Source of the DNA: Sporosarcina sp. FSL W7-1349
Lineage (GTDB): Bacteria; Bacillota; Bacilli; Bacillales_A; Planococcaceae
NCBI RefSeq assembly: GCF_038003045.1
Contig: NZ_JBBOOK010000002.1
Span: forward strand, 744,001 to 808,000
DNA: 64,000 bases
Reading direction: 5' to 3'
How positions within the stretch are numbered: the first letter of the stretch is position 1; each line of letters begins with the position of its first letter. This document shows positions 15,020 through 23,946 of this stretch, one piece after another. The notes below the pieces were generated by a model. It ran no database searches. It had not been told where the DNA came from and was given only the letters and a program-made list of their open reading frames with translations. A program made the position numbers and the translations under genes.

Positions 15020-16765
15020 TTAATACTTTTTTTTGCGTTCCGTTTGAGGATCATATTCATACAGCAACGCATGTGACTCGGCCACTTCCTGCACAATGAG
15101 TCGGTTGCCTCTCCAAAGTACGGAATATGTGTCGGCAAATTGCACGATTTGCTTGCCTTTGGCTACATCGAACAGAGTCAGGTTTGATCCAGAAGAATTT
15201 GTATAATAATCCGCCGCCACATAACGGCCTGTGGAATCCAAAGCCAATTGTGTCATCACCGCATCTGGAATGGCTGTCAACAAATTAAAACTTTTTGTTT
15301 CCCGATCAAATGCCAAAACCACGACTTGCTCCTCGCCTTGTAAACTGAAAATGACTGTTTTTTCATCATGCGTGATGACCAACGAGCTAAAACGGACGTT
15401 TTCATCTGCAATAAACGCTTGAGGGACATCTTGAAGTGAAAAAATTATTTCCTTATTTTCACCCTTCGCTAACTGAATTTGATTTTGATCATTAGCGGAC
15501 AACTCGATTTGCGGCATTTCTTTCACTTGGTTAATAACAAATCGTCCTTTCTCCTTCACCAAGGCAAATTCATATGTTGTGATTTGATAATACGGTAGAG
15601 CGGTATCCGTCCAATCCACTTCAGCTTCGACCGTTGCCGACTGCTGTTGTTCTTTCACTCCAATGATTTGAAATCCAATTTGCCGAGGATTCGAATACGT
15701 TAAAAACGCAGGAGGATTCTTCATTAACCCCATCGCATAATCATCATCTTTCACAACGAGAGCTTGGAGAAAGCTCTTTACCGTTTGTGTTGCAGTCATC
15801 TCTTCATCGCTCAACTCGATTTTCATAATCTGCACGGGCTCATGGTCACCGTCAATTCTCGTTTTCATGACATACAGCTGCCGCTCTTCTTCGCCCCAAA
15901 TCGGGGATTGGTAGCGATAGATCGCCTTCTCCGTAGACTCATATCGCGGCGGCGGATTGGTCGTCACTTTTTTCTTAGTTTCCAAATCTAGATCCGCTAT
16001 CCACACATCCTCCACTCCCGAACTTGTCTTGACATACGATATATAATTTTCATCGTTTGAAATGGACGGACTCTTGCCGTCATCCACGATTTCTTCGTCG
16101 CCTTTTTTTAGTTCATATAGAAGGATTTTGCCGTCACGGTGAAATACAAGTTTTTGTTCTTTCGTCACAAAAGAAGGCCGTTCTCCCTTTACGATGGCTT
16201 TCTCTTCTTTTGTCTGCAAGTCGGCTTCCATAATGGTTTGATTCGACGTAATATAAAAATGATCCTCGTCCTTCCATTCAGGTTCACTATAATCGCCTTT
16301 CAATACTTGCTCCGTATCATATGTTTTCAAATGCAATAGGAAAACATCCCCGTTTCGGACGAACAGCAAATGTTCCCCTTGGGCAGTTCGGCTAAAACGA
16401 TCAGCCGTCTGTTCAGAAATCCTCTCCAACCCCTCATTTTCATAAATGAAAATACCTTTGTCCTTCAACGAAAGATAGAAATGGCCATCAACATGCGTAT
16501 ACGCCATAATCTCTCCACTTCCAATATCAAAAAAAGAAATTCCGTTTTCCACCATCAAGGAGCCGGCCCGCACTTGTTTCGTCGATAGATTAGGCAGCAA
16601 AACGGCTAAAAACAAGATGGCTGCAGCTACTAGAGGAAGCCATGAATTCCTTCTGTTTTTTTCTTTTTTAATAAATGAAGCACGGAGCTTCCTTTTTACT
16701 TCTTCATCCACCTCTATGTTTTCCCGTAATTCATGAAGATAGTTTTCAATTTTCTCCTGTCCCAT
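15020..16765 (-). CDS. membrane anti-sigma-like protein with extracellular beta-propeller
   Basis: A 581-residue protein: a short cytosolic N-terminus (1-45, EKIENYLHELRENIEVDEEV), one membrane helix (about 47-66, WLPLVAAAILFLAVLLPN) and a large outer part with repeated short strands (HVDGHFYLSLKDKGIFIYEN, HLLFVRNGDVFLLHLK, EQKLVFHRDGKILLYELKKG) like TolB/WD40-type propellers. The ATG at 16765 shares one base with the TAA of the ECF sigma gene, a coupling typical of sigma/anti-sigma pairs. It probably holds the sigma factor until an outside signal is sensed. The zinc-binding anti-sigma motif is not seen, so the class is uncertain. Confidence 0.75.
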   Translation of the reverse strand: MGQEKIENYLHELRENIEVDEEVKRKLRASFIKKEKNRRNSWLPLVAAAILFLAVLLPNLSTKQVRAGSLMVENGISFFDIGSGEIMAYTHVDGHFYLSLKDKGIFIYENEGLERISEQTADRFSRTAQGEHLLFVRNGDVFLLHLKTYDTEQVLKGDYSEPEWKDEDHFYITSNQTIMEADLQTKEEKAIVKGERPSFVTKEQKLVFHRDGKILLYELKKGDEEIVDDGKSPSISNDENYISYVKTSSGVEDVWIADLDLETKKKVTTNPPPRYESTEKAIYRYQSPIWGEEERQLYVMKTRIDGDHEPVQIMKIELSDEEMTATQTVKSFLQALVVKDDDYAMGLMKNPPAFLTYSNPRQIGFQIIGVKEQQQSATVEAEVDWTDTALPYYQITTYEFALVKEKGRFVINQVKEMPQIELSANDQNQIQLAKGENKEIIFSLQDVPQAFIADENVRFSSLVITHDEKTVIFSLQGEEQVVVLAFDRETKSFNLLTAIPDAVMTQLALDSTGRYVAADYYTNSSGSNLTLFDVAKGKQIVQFADTYSVLWRGNRLIVQEVAESHALLYEYDPQTERKKKY

Positions 16766-17261
16766 TATGATTCCCCCAAACACTTTCTAACTAGAATGCC
16801 TAATTTTTTCGTAATTCGATTTGACTTGACGCGAAGGGAACCTTCCTCTTTGTTTAAAATCATGGCCATTTCTTTGAATTTCAGATTAGCAAAATACCGC
16901 AACTGGGTGATTTCCAGGTCTTCCATTGACAGATGGGGCAAGCTTTTCTGCAAACATTCTTTTTCATTCGCCCCTTAAAGGGATCTTCAAAATCCACTGG
17001 ACTCACATAATGCTCCATCCAATCCCCAATCGGTACGTTTTTCTTTTTCCGATAGAAATCGATAATTGTATTGCGGGCAATCATAAAAAGCCAAGCTTTT
17101 TGATTCGGATGCTTGGCTAGCGAAGAGCGCTTCTCAAAAGCTTTTCGAAAAATATCACTCACCAGATCTTCCGCGTCCCATTTGTTCCCTGTCTTCACAT
17201 ACACATATCGATACACGTCATCAAAATACGCATCATACAATTGAATAAATTTCACATGCAC
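16765..17261 (-). pseudogene. ECF sigma factor gene with a -1 frameshift
   Basis: Region 2 is in one frame (17261 leftward: YDAYFDDVYRYVYVKTG, DAEDLVSDIFRKAF, KAWLFMIARNTIIDFYRKKK) and region 4 in another (ending 16765: MEDLEITQLRYFANLKFKEM, AMILNKEEGSLRVKSNRITK). The frames join at ATGAAAAAGAATG (A-run at 16960-16964): one extra A, or a -1 slip on AAAAAG, gives a normal protein of about 165 residues. The start is GTG at 17261 or the GTG two codons later. It may be a recent mutation, a sequencing error in the homopolymer, or programmed slippage. The downstream anti-sigma gene is intact. Confidence 0.8.
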
Positions 17262-17362
17262 TATGGCAGCCCCAAAAATGAAATAAACGTTTCTTGGTTA
17301 AAAAACGTAACAACGGATGATAAATCTTTTCACTTCACTTTACGTTTGCGAGAATTTTATAG

Positions 17363-17412
17363 AAGCAATTAAAAGAAGTCCGGGAAGTCATAATTTACTG
17401 ACTCCTCGGACT
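17363..17412 (-). terminator. hairpin ending the liv transcript
   Basis: AGTCCG...AGTCA (17377-17390) pairs with TGACT...CGGACT (17399-17412); on the minus strand it is followed by TTCTTTTAATT. It lies about 220 bp beyond the livF stop, with array B in between. The rest of 17262-17362 has no gene that I can see. Confidence 0.55.
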
Positions 17413-17444
17413 ACCTAACAACAGATCTCATAATGGGTACTATT

Positions 17445-17633
17445 CAACCTTGCAGTATTTCCTATATACCTTGAAACGTTTTTGACTAACTTCGTAACAT
17501 TCACGGTCAACTCCGAAACGTTTTCGTCCTGCTTCACAACATATCCACACGACTTCGAAACACTTCCGCCATACCTCACAATATACCTACACAACCTTGA
17601 AACGTTTCAGCTTAACCTCATGCCAAAACTCAC
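17445..17633. repeat. 21-bp tandem repeat array B (9 units)
   Basis: Nine consecutive units with exact 21-bp period, less uniform than array A but the same family: CCTTGAAACGTTTTTGAC, CTCCGAAACGTTTTCGTC and CCTTGAAACGTTTCAGC alternate with CTTCACAACATATCCACAC and CCTCACAATATACCTACAC. AAACGTTT recurs at 42 or 84 bp. The array begins three bases inside the livF stop region and runs to the hairpin at 17412, so it forms the 3' untranslated region of the liv operon. Confidence 0.8.
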
Positions 17634-18355
17634 CCCGTCGCTTTAATCCCCAAATAAGCCGACCGCACTTGTTCGTTGGAGTTGATTTCTTCATTCGTGC
17701 CGTTCAAGATGAATTTCCCTTGGTCCATGACATACGCCCGGTCTGCCACTTTCAATGCCGCTTTGACGTTTTGTTCGACGAGGATGACCATCGTGCCCAT
17801 CTCTTCTTTAATTCGCAATAAAATCTCCAATATTTCGCTGACGATTTTAGGGGCCAGGCCCATGGAAGGTTCGTCCAGCAGGATAATCTTCGGATTGGAC
17901 ATGAGCGCTCTGCCAATGGCAAGCATTTGCTGCTCGCCCCCACTCATGTTTCCCCCTAGGTTGGTATAATGTTTCTTCAACCCCGGGAACATCTCCAACA
18001 TATGCTCCAAATTTTTACTAACCTGCTCTTTGTCTTTGTAATACTTGGTGTACATGCCCAAAAGCAGATTTTCTTTCACGGTGAGGTTGGAAAAGACTTG
18101 GCGCCCTTCCGGAACGAGGCTCAATCCCTTGGCGACCACTTTGTGTGAAGGCAGCCCGCTGATCTTCTCCCCGCGTAACGTCACTTCTCCCGTGGCAGCA
18201 GGATACAAGCCCGCCAGCGTATTCAATAATGTGCTTTTGCCCGCGCCATTCGCCCCGATAATCGATACGATTTCCCCTTCTTCCACATGAAAATCAAGGG
18301 AATGCAAGATTTGGATCTTCCCGATCCTCGTGCTCAAATCACGTACTGTAAACAT
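17630..18355 (-). CDS. livF: liv-type ABC transporter ATPase LivF
   Basis: A 241-residue ATPase: Walker A GANGAGKST (about 38-46), Q-loop region PEGRQVFSNLTVKENLLLGM, signature MSGGEQQMLAIGRALMS, Walker B IILLDEPSMGLAP. It powers the uptake system with LivG. The ATG at 18355 (GGAGGCGG nine bases upstream) is preferred to an upstream extension that would run into livG. It lies one base after livG. The stop codon overlaps the start of repeat array B. Confidence 0.93.
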   Translation of the reverse strand: MFTVRDLSTRIGKIQILHSLDFHVEEGEIVSIIGANGAGKSTLLNTLAGLYPAATGEVTLRGEKISGLPSHKVVAKGLSLVPEGRQVFSNLTVKENLLLGMYTKYYKDKEQVSKNLEHMLEMFPGLKKHYTNLGGNMSGGEQQMLAIGRALMSNPKIILLDEPSMGLAPKIVSEILEILLRIKEEMGTMVILVEQNVKAALKVADRAYVMDQGKFILNGTNEEINSNEQVRSAYLGIKATG

Positions 18356-18356
18356 A

Positions 18357-19124
18357 TTACACCGCCTCCTCGCCCAAATACGCACTGATGACTTTTTCGT
18401 TCTTTTGGATTTCTTCCGGCGTGCCTTCCGCAATTTTGGAGCCGAAGTCCAACACGACGATTTTATCGGCCAGTTCCATGATGGTCGCCATCTTATGCTC
18501 GACGAATAAAAAGGAATGCCCCTGTTTTTTCAAATCCGAAATATAGCCCGCCATCATATTCGTTTCCGCGTCATTCAGGCCAGCCATCGGTTCGTCCAGC
18601 ATGATGAGTGACGGTTTATAAACGATGGCACGGGCGAATTCCAATTTCTTTTGCTGCCCATAGGAGAGTTGGCCCGCCTGCTCGAATTTCAACGGTTCGA
18701 GTCCGACCATTTTCAGGACATCCATGGCGATATGATACGCCTTCTCTTCATTGCGCTTGACGCTTGGAAAGCGGAAACCCGCCCCGAAAATATTCGTTTT
18801 CAAATCGACGTACGTTCCCATCATGACGTTTTCCAGCACTGTCATATTGCTGAAAATCTGTAAGTTTTGAAAAGTCCGGGAGATGCCGAGTTTGGCCAGT
18901 TCATAGATTTTTTTCCCCGTCAACCGTTCCCCCTTGAACAGGACCTCGCCTTCCGTCGGTGTGGAATACGAAGAAATCATATTGAACAGCGAGGTTTTCC
19001 CCGCACCATTCGGACCGATCACCGCGACGATTTCCCCTTCGCCGACCGTGAAACTGACGTCATTGACCGCGACAACTCCACCGAACCGCTTCGTTAACCC
19101 TTTCACTTCCAGGAGCTTATTCAT
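18357..19124 (-). CDS. livG: liv-type ABC transporter ATPase LivG
   Basis: A 255-residue ATPase with Walker A GPNGAGKTS, the LivG-type stretch GISRTFQNLQIFSNMTVLEN, a variant signature LSYGQQKKLEFARAIV and Walker B LIMLDEPMAGLND. It works with LivF on the inner face of the membrane. The gene start overlaps livM by eight bases. Confidence 0.93.
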   Translation of the reverse strand: MNKLLEVKGLTKRFGGVVAVNDVSFTVGEGEIVAVIGPNGAGKTSLFNMISSYSTPTEGEVLFKGERLTGKKIYELAKLGISRTFQNLQIFSNMTVLENVMMGTYVDLKTNIFGAGFRFPSVKRNEEKAYHIAMDVLKMVGLEPLKFEQAGQLSYGQQKKLEFARAIVYKPSLIMLDEPMAGLNDAETNMMAGYISDLKKQGHSFLFVEHKMATIMELADKIVVLDFGSKIAEGTPEEIQKNEKVISAYLGEEAV

Positions 19125-20148
19125 AATTAACCCCTTCCTCGGGAATGACAGCTTCCTTCTTCCTGCCCTTCCACACCATTTTCCTTATGGAATCCAGCAC
19201 GCCAATCAACCCTTTCGGCATATAAATCATGACGATGACGATAATGAGTCCATATACGACAATTTCCACCTCTCCGCCGATGTTGAAATATGTATGACCG
19301 ACGAAGCGGATGAGTTCATTCAAAAACATGATTGCGGCCGTACCGATCATGGCTCCCCAAATGGAATGGACGCCGCCGACCATCACCATGACCAATAACA
19401 GAATGGAAAACGTAATATAAAATGTTGGTGGGGCGATAAAGTTAATATAGTGAGCATAGAGGCTACCTGCCAATGATGCGAAAACGGCGCTGATTGCAAA
19501 AATCAGCACTTTATATTTCGCCGAGTTGATTCCCAATGTTTCCGTCCCAATTTCACTGTCATGGATACTGCGCAGCAAACGTCCGACATTGGAGCGGATG
19601 ATATTCATTGAAAACAGGATAACCAAGGCGACAACCGCCCAGACGAAAAAGTAGAAATAGAGTTGATTGCCTAAATTCAATCCGAACAGCGATAGGTTCG
19701 GAATGCCAACCAATCCGCCTGCGCCGCCCGTATACTCACTCAAGCCAAGCATCAACGTGTAGACGATAATATTCACCGCAATGGTCGCCAAAGCGAGGAT
19801 ATGTCCTTTCAATCGCAGGATCGGAATACCGATGAGATAAGCGATGATGAATGTCACGACCATGCCAATGACCATGGCGAGCCAAGCCGACATATCATAT
19901 TTTGCCGTCAAGATGCCCGATGCATACGCCCCGATTCCAAAAAATGCTGCATGACCGAGCGAAATCTGTCCCGCATACCCAATCAGCAAACTTAACCCAA
20001 TCGTAACGATGCAATAGATCCCAATTAGGATTAACAACGTGAAGAGATATTGGGAACGGACGAAAAGCGGTAGAACCAGGACAACGGCCATCAACCCTAA
20101 AAACCCTTTCCACCGGCTTCCGTATAATAGATTATCGATATTTTCCAT
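19117..20148 (-). CDS. livM: liv-type ABC transporter permease LivM
   Basis: A 343-residue membrane protein with about 9-10 helices and family stretches SLLIGYAGQISLGHAAFFGI, IPILRLKGHILALATIAVN and the loop SEIGTETLGINSAKYKVLIF that contacts the ATPases. The ATG has AAAGGGGGAGG upstream. It forms the channel with LivH. Confidence 0.92.
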   Translation of the reverse strand: MENIDNLLYGSRWKGFLGLMAVVLVLPLFVRSQYLFTLLILIGIYCIVTIGLSLLIGYAGQISLGHAAFFGIGAYASGILTAKYDMSAWLAMVIGMVVTFIIAYLIGIPILRLKGHILALATIAVNIIVYTLMLGLSEYTGGAGGLVGIPNLSLFGLNLGNQLYFYFFVWAVVALVILFSMNIIRSNVGRLLRSIHDSEIGTETLGINSAKYKVLIFAISAVFASLAGSLYAHYINFIAPPTFYITFSILLLVMVMVGGVHSIWGAMIGTAAIMFLNELIRFVGHTYFNIGGEVEIVVYGLIIVIVMIYMPKGLIGVLDSIRKMVWKGRKKEAVIPEEGVNYE

Positions 20149-20166
20149 AATGCCGCCTCCCCCTTT

Positions 20167-21039
20167 CTATACCCGTTCACCTGTAGCTGTCGCAAATAAT
20201 CCATTCGGTTTGTAGAATAAAACAAAGAGCAAGAAAGCGAACGCAATGGCATCGCTATAATACGTTGAAATATAACCGCCGGAAAAAGCTTCGATAATTC
20301 CTAACAGCAAGCCGCCTGCAACAGCTCCCGGAATGCTATGCATGCCACCGAAAATCATCGCGACGAAGCCCTTGATTCCAATGAAAAATCCCATTTCATA
20401 CGTGGCATCCGTCAATGGAGCGATCATGACACCTGCCAAGGCGCCCAATGCAGCCGCCAAAGTAAAAGCCAACGAAGACATCGTATTAATATTGACCCCC
20501 ATCAAGCTTGCAGCACGTGGGTTCTTTTCACTTGCCCTTAGCGCGGAACCGATGAATGTTTTCTCGAAAAACCAATAGAGAACGACCAATAAAATGATAA
20601 GAACCGCAAAAATGAAAATGCTTTGCGGATTGATGACCGCTCCCATGAACTGGATTGGCTTCATTTCAATGACGGATGGCAGCGGCTTCGGCGATGTTCC
20701 CCAAATGATTAAGCCCATTCCTTTCAAGAAGATTGAAATTCCTAATGTAATGACAATCAGGATAATCGTCGTGGCATTCCTGGCCGGAAAAATGGCCAAC
20801 CGTTCCACACCAAAACCGATGGCAGCTGTCAACAAGATAGCCAACGGAATGGCACCGAGGATCGGTATGCCCAAATTGACAAACGTCACACAGGACAAGG
20901 CGCCGATCATAGCAAATTCGCCTTGTGCCAAATTCAAGATGCCCGTTACATTATAAATGGTGACGAAACCGACAGCCAGTAAAGCGTAAATGCTGCCAAC
21001 TGTCAAACCAGTGATCAAATATTGCATGAATACATCCAT
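20167..21039 (-). CDS. livH: liv-type ABC transporter permease LivH
   Basis: A 290-residue membrane protein with the typical N-terminus YALLAVGFVTIYNVTGILNL followed by AQGEFAMIGA, and the ATPase-contact loop RASEKNPRAASLMGVNIN. The gene sits 69 bases after the binding-protein gene and 18 before livM. Confidence 0.92.
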   Translation of the reverse strand: MDVFMQYLITGLTVGSIYALLAVGFVTIYNVTGILNLAQGEFAMIGALSCVTFVNLGIPILGAIPLAILLTAAIGFGVERLAIFPARNATTIILIVITLGISIFLKGMGLIIWGTSPKPLPSVIEMKPIQFMGAVINPQSIFIFAVLIILLVVLYWFFEKTFIGSALRASEKNPRAASLMGVNINTMSSLAFTLAAALGALAGVMIAPLTDATYEMGFFIGIKGFVAMIFGGMHSIPGAVAGGLLLGIIEAFSGGYISTYYSDAIAFAFLLFVLFYKPNGLFATATGERV

Positions 21040-21108
21040 ATTGATACCCCTTTCGAAAGAGACCTATGGTAGGTGGTTTTACCATAGGTCCATGCAATGC
21101 TTTCGTGT

Positions 21109-22284
21109 TTATTCTTCGATATATTTCCACTCATTGTTCTCGATTGCCAAAACCGAGATTCCATCCGCCAGCGAGCTTGCTTGGGATTCCTGGAAGTTAA
21201 ATGTACCTGTTTTACCCAAATATTCTCCGGATTCGTTTTGCAAATAGTTTTGAATATCTTCCGGTGTAAAGTTTCCAGCTTTGATGGCGTTAATGATGAT
21301 TTCCATCCCATCCATTGCATGCGCACCGAAGAGATCCGGCTCACCGCCGCCAAATTCAGCCGCATAGGAATCACGGAAAGCAAGCAACATCTCTTTTTGT
21401 TCGGAATCCGGCAATTGTTCCACAACGCTCAGCTTACTTCCGACGACCATGACATTTTCATTGTCGTCTTTCACTTGATCCAAGAATCCTTGGTTGGCCG
21501 CCGCGGTACTTTGGATCATCGGAACATCAAAACCGAGTGATTTGAAATTACGCGCTACAATACCGGCACCTGGTGTTCTGGACCAAACAATGACAGCTTC
21601 CGGATCTTTGCTCTTCACTTTCGTCAACTGAATCGTCATATCCGTTGCAGTCGCGTCGAATTCTTCATGAGCCACAATTTCAATGCCGTTTTGCTCAGCC
21701 AATTCCTTGAATGCCGGAAGACCAACTACGCCGAACCCGTCCGAGGCATTCAGCCAGCCGACTTTCTTGATATTATGCTTGTTCAAGTACTCGACAATCG
21801 GAGTGACAATTACCGTGTTGCTATGCGCCATGCTATAAACGTACTCATTGTCCTGTTCAATCGGAGCAACGGTAAACAGCGGGACTTTATGTTCAATCGC
21901 TTTTGGCATGATGGCCATTGATGTACTCGTCTGCGTCGCACCGACGACTGCTACGACCCCTTCGGAAAGAAGTTTGTCCATCGCAACGACCGCTTTCGTG
22001 TCATCCGTTTCATAATCATGCTTGACGAGCTGGATTTTCTTGCCGTCGATCGGACCTGCTTCCTCCAACTGCTTTTGTAGCAGCTTCACTGTGTTGACCT
22101 GCGTACTGCCAAGAGTGGAGGCAGGTCCTGTTTCCGCGATGATGACCCCAATTTTGATAACCTCGTCATCCTTTTTACCCGTATCGGCACTACTTGTTTC
22201 CTCATCCAATCCACAGCCCGCCATTATCAATAACAGTACCATGGCCAAAATAGCCAAACTCTTTGCCTTTACATATCTTTTCAT
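21109..22284 (-). CDS. liv-type ABC transporter substrate-binding lipoprotein
   Basis: A 391-residue secreted lipoprotein: lipobox MAGC near residue 24 and a periplasmic-binding type I fold (VIKIGVIIAETGPASTLGST, LVKHDYETDDTKAVVAMDKL, VVGATQTSTSMAIMPKAIEH). Family members bind branched-chain amino acids, amides or aromatic acids; proximity to the gentisate region makes an aromatic ligand possible, but the ligand cannot be told from sequence here. First gene of the five-gene operon; a cre-like site lies in its leader. Confidence 0.9.
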   Translation of the reverse strand: MKRYVKAKSLAILAMVLLLIMAGCGLDEETSSADTGKKDDEVIKIGVIIAETGPASTLGSTQVNTVKLLQKQLEEAGPIDGKKIQLVKHDYETDDTKAVVAMDKLLSEGVVAVVGATQTSTSMAIMPKAIEHKVPLFTVAPIEQDNEYVYSMAHSNTVIVTPIVEYLNKHNIKKVGWLNASDGFGVVGLPAFKELAEQNGIEIVAHEEFDATATDMTIQLTKVKSKDPEAVIVWSRTPGAGIVARNFKSLGFDVPMIQSTAAANQGFLDQVKDDNENVMVVGSKLSVVEQLPDSEQKEMLLAFRDSYAAEFGGGEPDLFGAHAMDGMEIIINAIKAGNFTPEDIQNYLQNESGEYLGKTGTFNFQESQASSLADGISVLAIENNEWKYIEE

Positions 22285-22423
22285 CTGAACCCAGCCCCCT
22301 ATAATCGTTTTGTAGTGCAGAAAATTTTATCTAACACGCAGCGTCCGGCATCTCTCCCGCTTTTCAACCTCCTCTGTCCAGACCCCTCGGCAACCCGAGG
22401 TGCATCATTTTTATCGCCGCCAC

Positions 22424-22437
22424 TGGAAGCGCTTCCA
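22424..22437. promoter_or_regulatory. cre-like perfect palindrome in the liv leader
   Basis: TGGAAGCGCTTCCA is a perfect 14-bp palindrome matching the cre consensus at all but one position (G for W at the third base and its mirror). It lies downstream of the presumed promoter, a roadblock position for CcpA. Confidence 0.5.
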
Positions 22438-22482
22438 ATACGGAAGCAGGAATGCTGAAATTCCTACCAGCTAAGTACCCCC

Positions 22483-22488
22483 AGTATA
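22483..22488 (-). promoter_or_regulatory. -10 box of the liv operon and long structured leader
   Basis: TATACT on the minus strand gives a leader of about 190 bases before the binding-protein ATG at 22284. The leader holds hairpins AGGAAT/ATTCCT (near 22450-22467), the cre palindrome and CCTCGG/CCGAGG (22385-22400). No clear -35 hexamer. I recognise no riboswitch class in it. Confidence 0.4.
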
Positions 22489-22586
22489 ATTTAATGCAAA
22501 ATCACAAGCATCCTCACTATGTAGGAAAATCAATTTCGTTTATCCGCATAAGTGATGAATATTCGGAAATATCAATATAAACAAAG

Positions 22587-22635
22587 AAAAAGCCGTCATG
22601 GAAAATCGGGCAACCCATTTCCCATGACGGCTTTT
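22587..22635. terminator. terminator after the MFS gene
   Basis: AAAAGCCGTCATGG and CCATGACGGCTTTT form a 14-bp stem with a 20-base loop and T-rich ends on both strands. Confidence 0.85.
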
Positions 22636-22761
22636 CTGGTATTCCTTTATTCTTACTTCTTTGACAGTGATGAACATAGCAGATTGTTACTTAACTAAAC
22701 ATTTAAAGGCTGTACGTGCTCTACACTCCTTTTCCTACATCCGTATTTACAATCAACTATT

Positions 22762-23946
22762 CTATTGGACCTCTTCAACCAAACGAGCCCTTTGCCCTTT
22801 CTTATACGTCCAATAATAAACGGCAGTGCCTAGGAAAATATAGAACGCACTAAACACATAGAGAGTTCCCAACTCCATTGTACCTGCCAAAGTTCCGGCT
22901 AGTAATGATCCGCCGCCGATCCCAATATCAAATATCGATAAAAACGTCGCCATGGCAACCGGTCGACGCGACGGTTCTACACTTTGAATGGCTAATGTCT
23001 GAAATAGCGGGAAGAGCGTTCCCCAACCAAGCCCGATCAAACCTGCCGCGACAAAAAATAGGGGCGCGCTATGGGATAAACCGAGCGACAACATCCCACA
23101 TCCAAACAATAGGATGGAAGGAAAAATGATGATATTTGCTCCGTATTGATCAAACCAGCGACCGGTAAACGGGCGAGATAGAATGAGAACGACCGCAAAC
23201 ACGGCAAAAAAGTAACTCGCCTCGTCCTCTAATCCCCGTTCCATCGCAAAGACCGCCATAAATGACAGAATCGTTGAATAGGCTAAAGCAAAAAATGCCC
23301 CTGTTAACGCAATTGGCATCGCGGCTTTTTCAAACACAGACACTTTCGGCTTTGCCTCTAAAACGGATGGAACCGCTGTTTCTTTAGAGAGTTTTGTCAC
23401 CACCCCTAAAATTAAAGCTAGCAACGAGGAGGCGGCTCCTACCCAAAACAATACAAAGATTGAGAATTCTCCAAAGACCGTCAATCCGATAAATGGGCCG
23501 ATCACCATTGCGAGATTGCTGGACATGACAAAATACCCCATGCCTTCCCCTTTTCTAGACTCCGGCACGATGTCCGCAATGATGGCACCCGTGATCGCCG
23601 TGGCGATTCCGAAACCGAGTCCGTGCACAAAGCGGATAACTAGTAAAGGGAAAATGGAATCAAACAACCCATACGAAAAGGAAGCTGCGGTAAATACAAG
23701 TAACGAAGCGATAAATATGTATCGTTTTCCTACCCTTTCAATCCAAGGGCCAAGAAAAGGGCGAATGATAATCGCTGCTCCTAAAAAAACTGCTGTAAAA
23801 AGCCCTGCCTCTGTCCCCGATGCTCCATAGTGGCTAATCGCCGCAGACGGTAGAGTAATAAGTAATGAATAATACGTGATAAACAAGAAAAAGTTCGATA
23901 ATGACACAAAGATAAAAGCCTTTGTCCATAACGGTCCACTATTCAC
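22762..23946 (-). CDS. MFS transporter (drug/sugar efflux type)
   Basis: A 394-residue protein with 12 predicted membrane segments, a DHA1-like size and the loop FLGPWIERVGKRYIFIASLL after the second helix, then MGYFVMSSNLAMVIGPFIGL near motif C and GRWFDQYGANIIIFPSILLF in the second half. It probably exports small molecules; substrate unknown. The start is GTG at 23946, supported by GAGGGGGG upstream. It stands alone with its own terminator. Confidence 0.87.
   Translation of the reverse strand: MNSGPLWTKAFIFVSLSNFFLFITYYSLLITLPSAAISHYGASGTEAGLFTAVFLGAAIIIRPFLGPWIERVGKRYIFIASLLVFTAASFSYGLFDSIFPLLVIRFVHGLGFGIATAITGAIIADIVPESRKGEGMGYFVMSSNLAMVIGPFIGLTVFGEFSIFVLFWVGAASSLLALILGVVTKLSKETAVPSVLEAKPKVSVFEKAAMPIALTGAFFALAYSTILSFMAVFAMERGLEDEASYFFAVFAVVLILSRPFTGRWFDQYGANIIIFPSILLFGCGMLSLGLSHSAPLFFVAAGLIGLGWGTLFPLFQTLAIQSVEPSRRPVAMATFLSIFDIGIGGGSLLAGTLAGTMELGTLYVFSAFYIFLGTAVYYWTYKKGQRARLVEEVQ

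Noticed and set aside
14708..17633. Arrays A and B as CRISPR arrays
   Set aside because: Units are directly adjacent with no unique spacers, and no cas genes are present.
22335..22420. SAM-I (S-box) riboswitch on the plus strand, from GGCAACC followed by GAGGTGCATCA
   Set aside because: The 5' core motif is missing, the strand has no gene downstream, and the pairing is explained by CCTCGG/CCGAGG alone.
22285..22488. T-box or glycine riboswitch in the liv leader
   Set aside because: No T-box sequence, no specifier loop and no glycine-core motif could be found.
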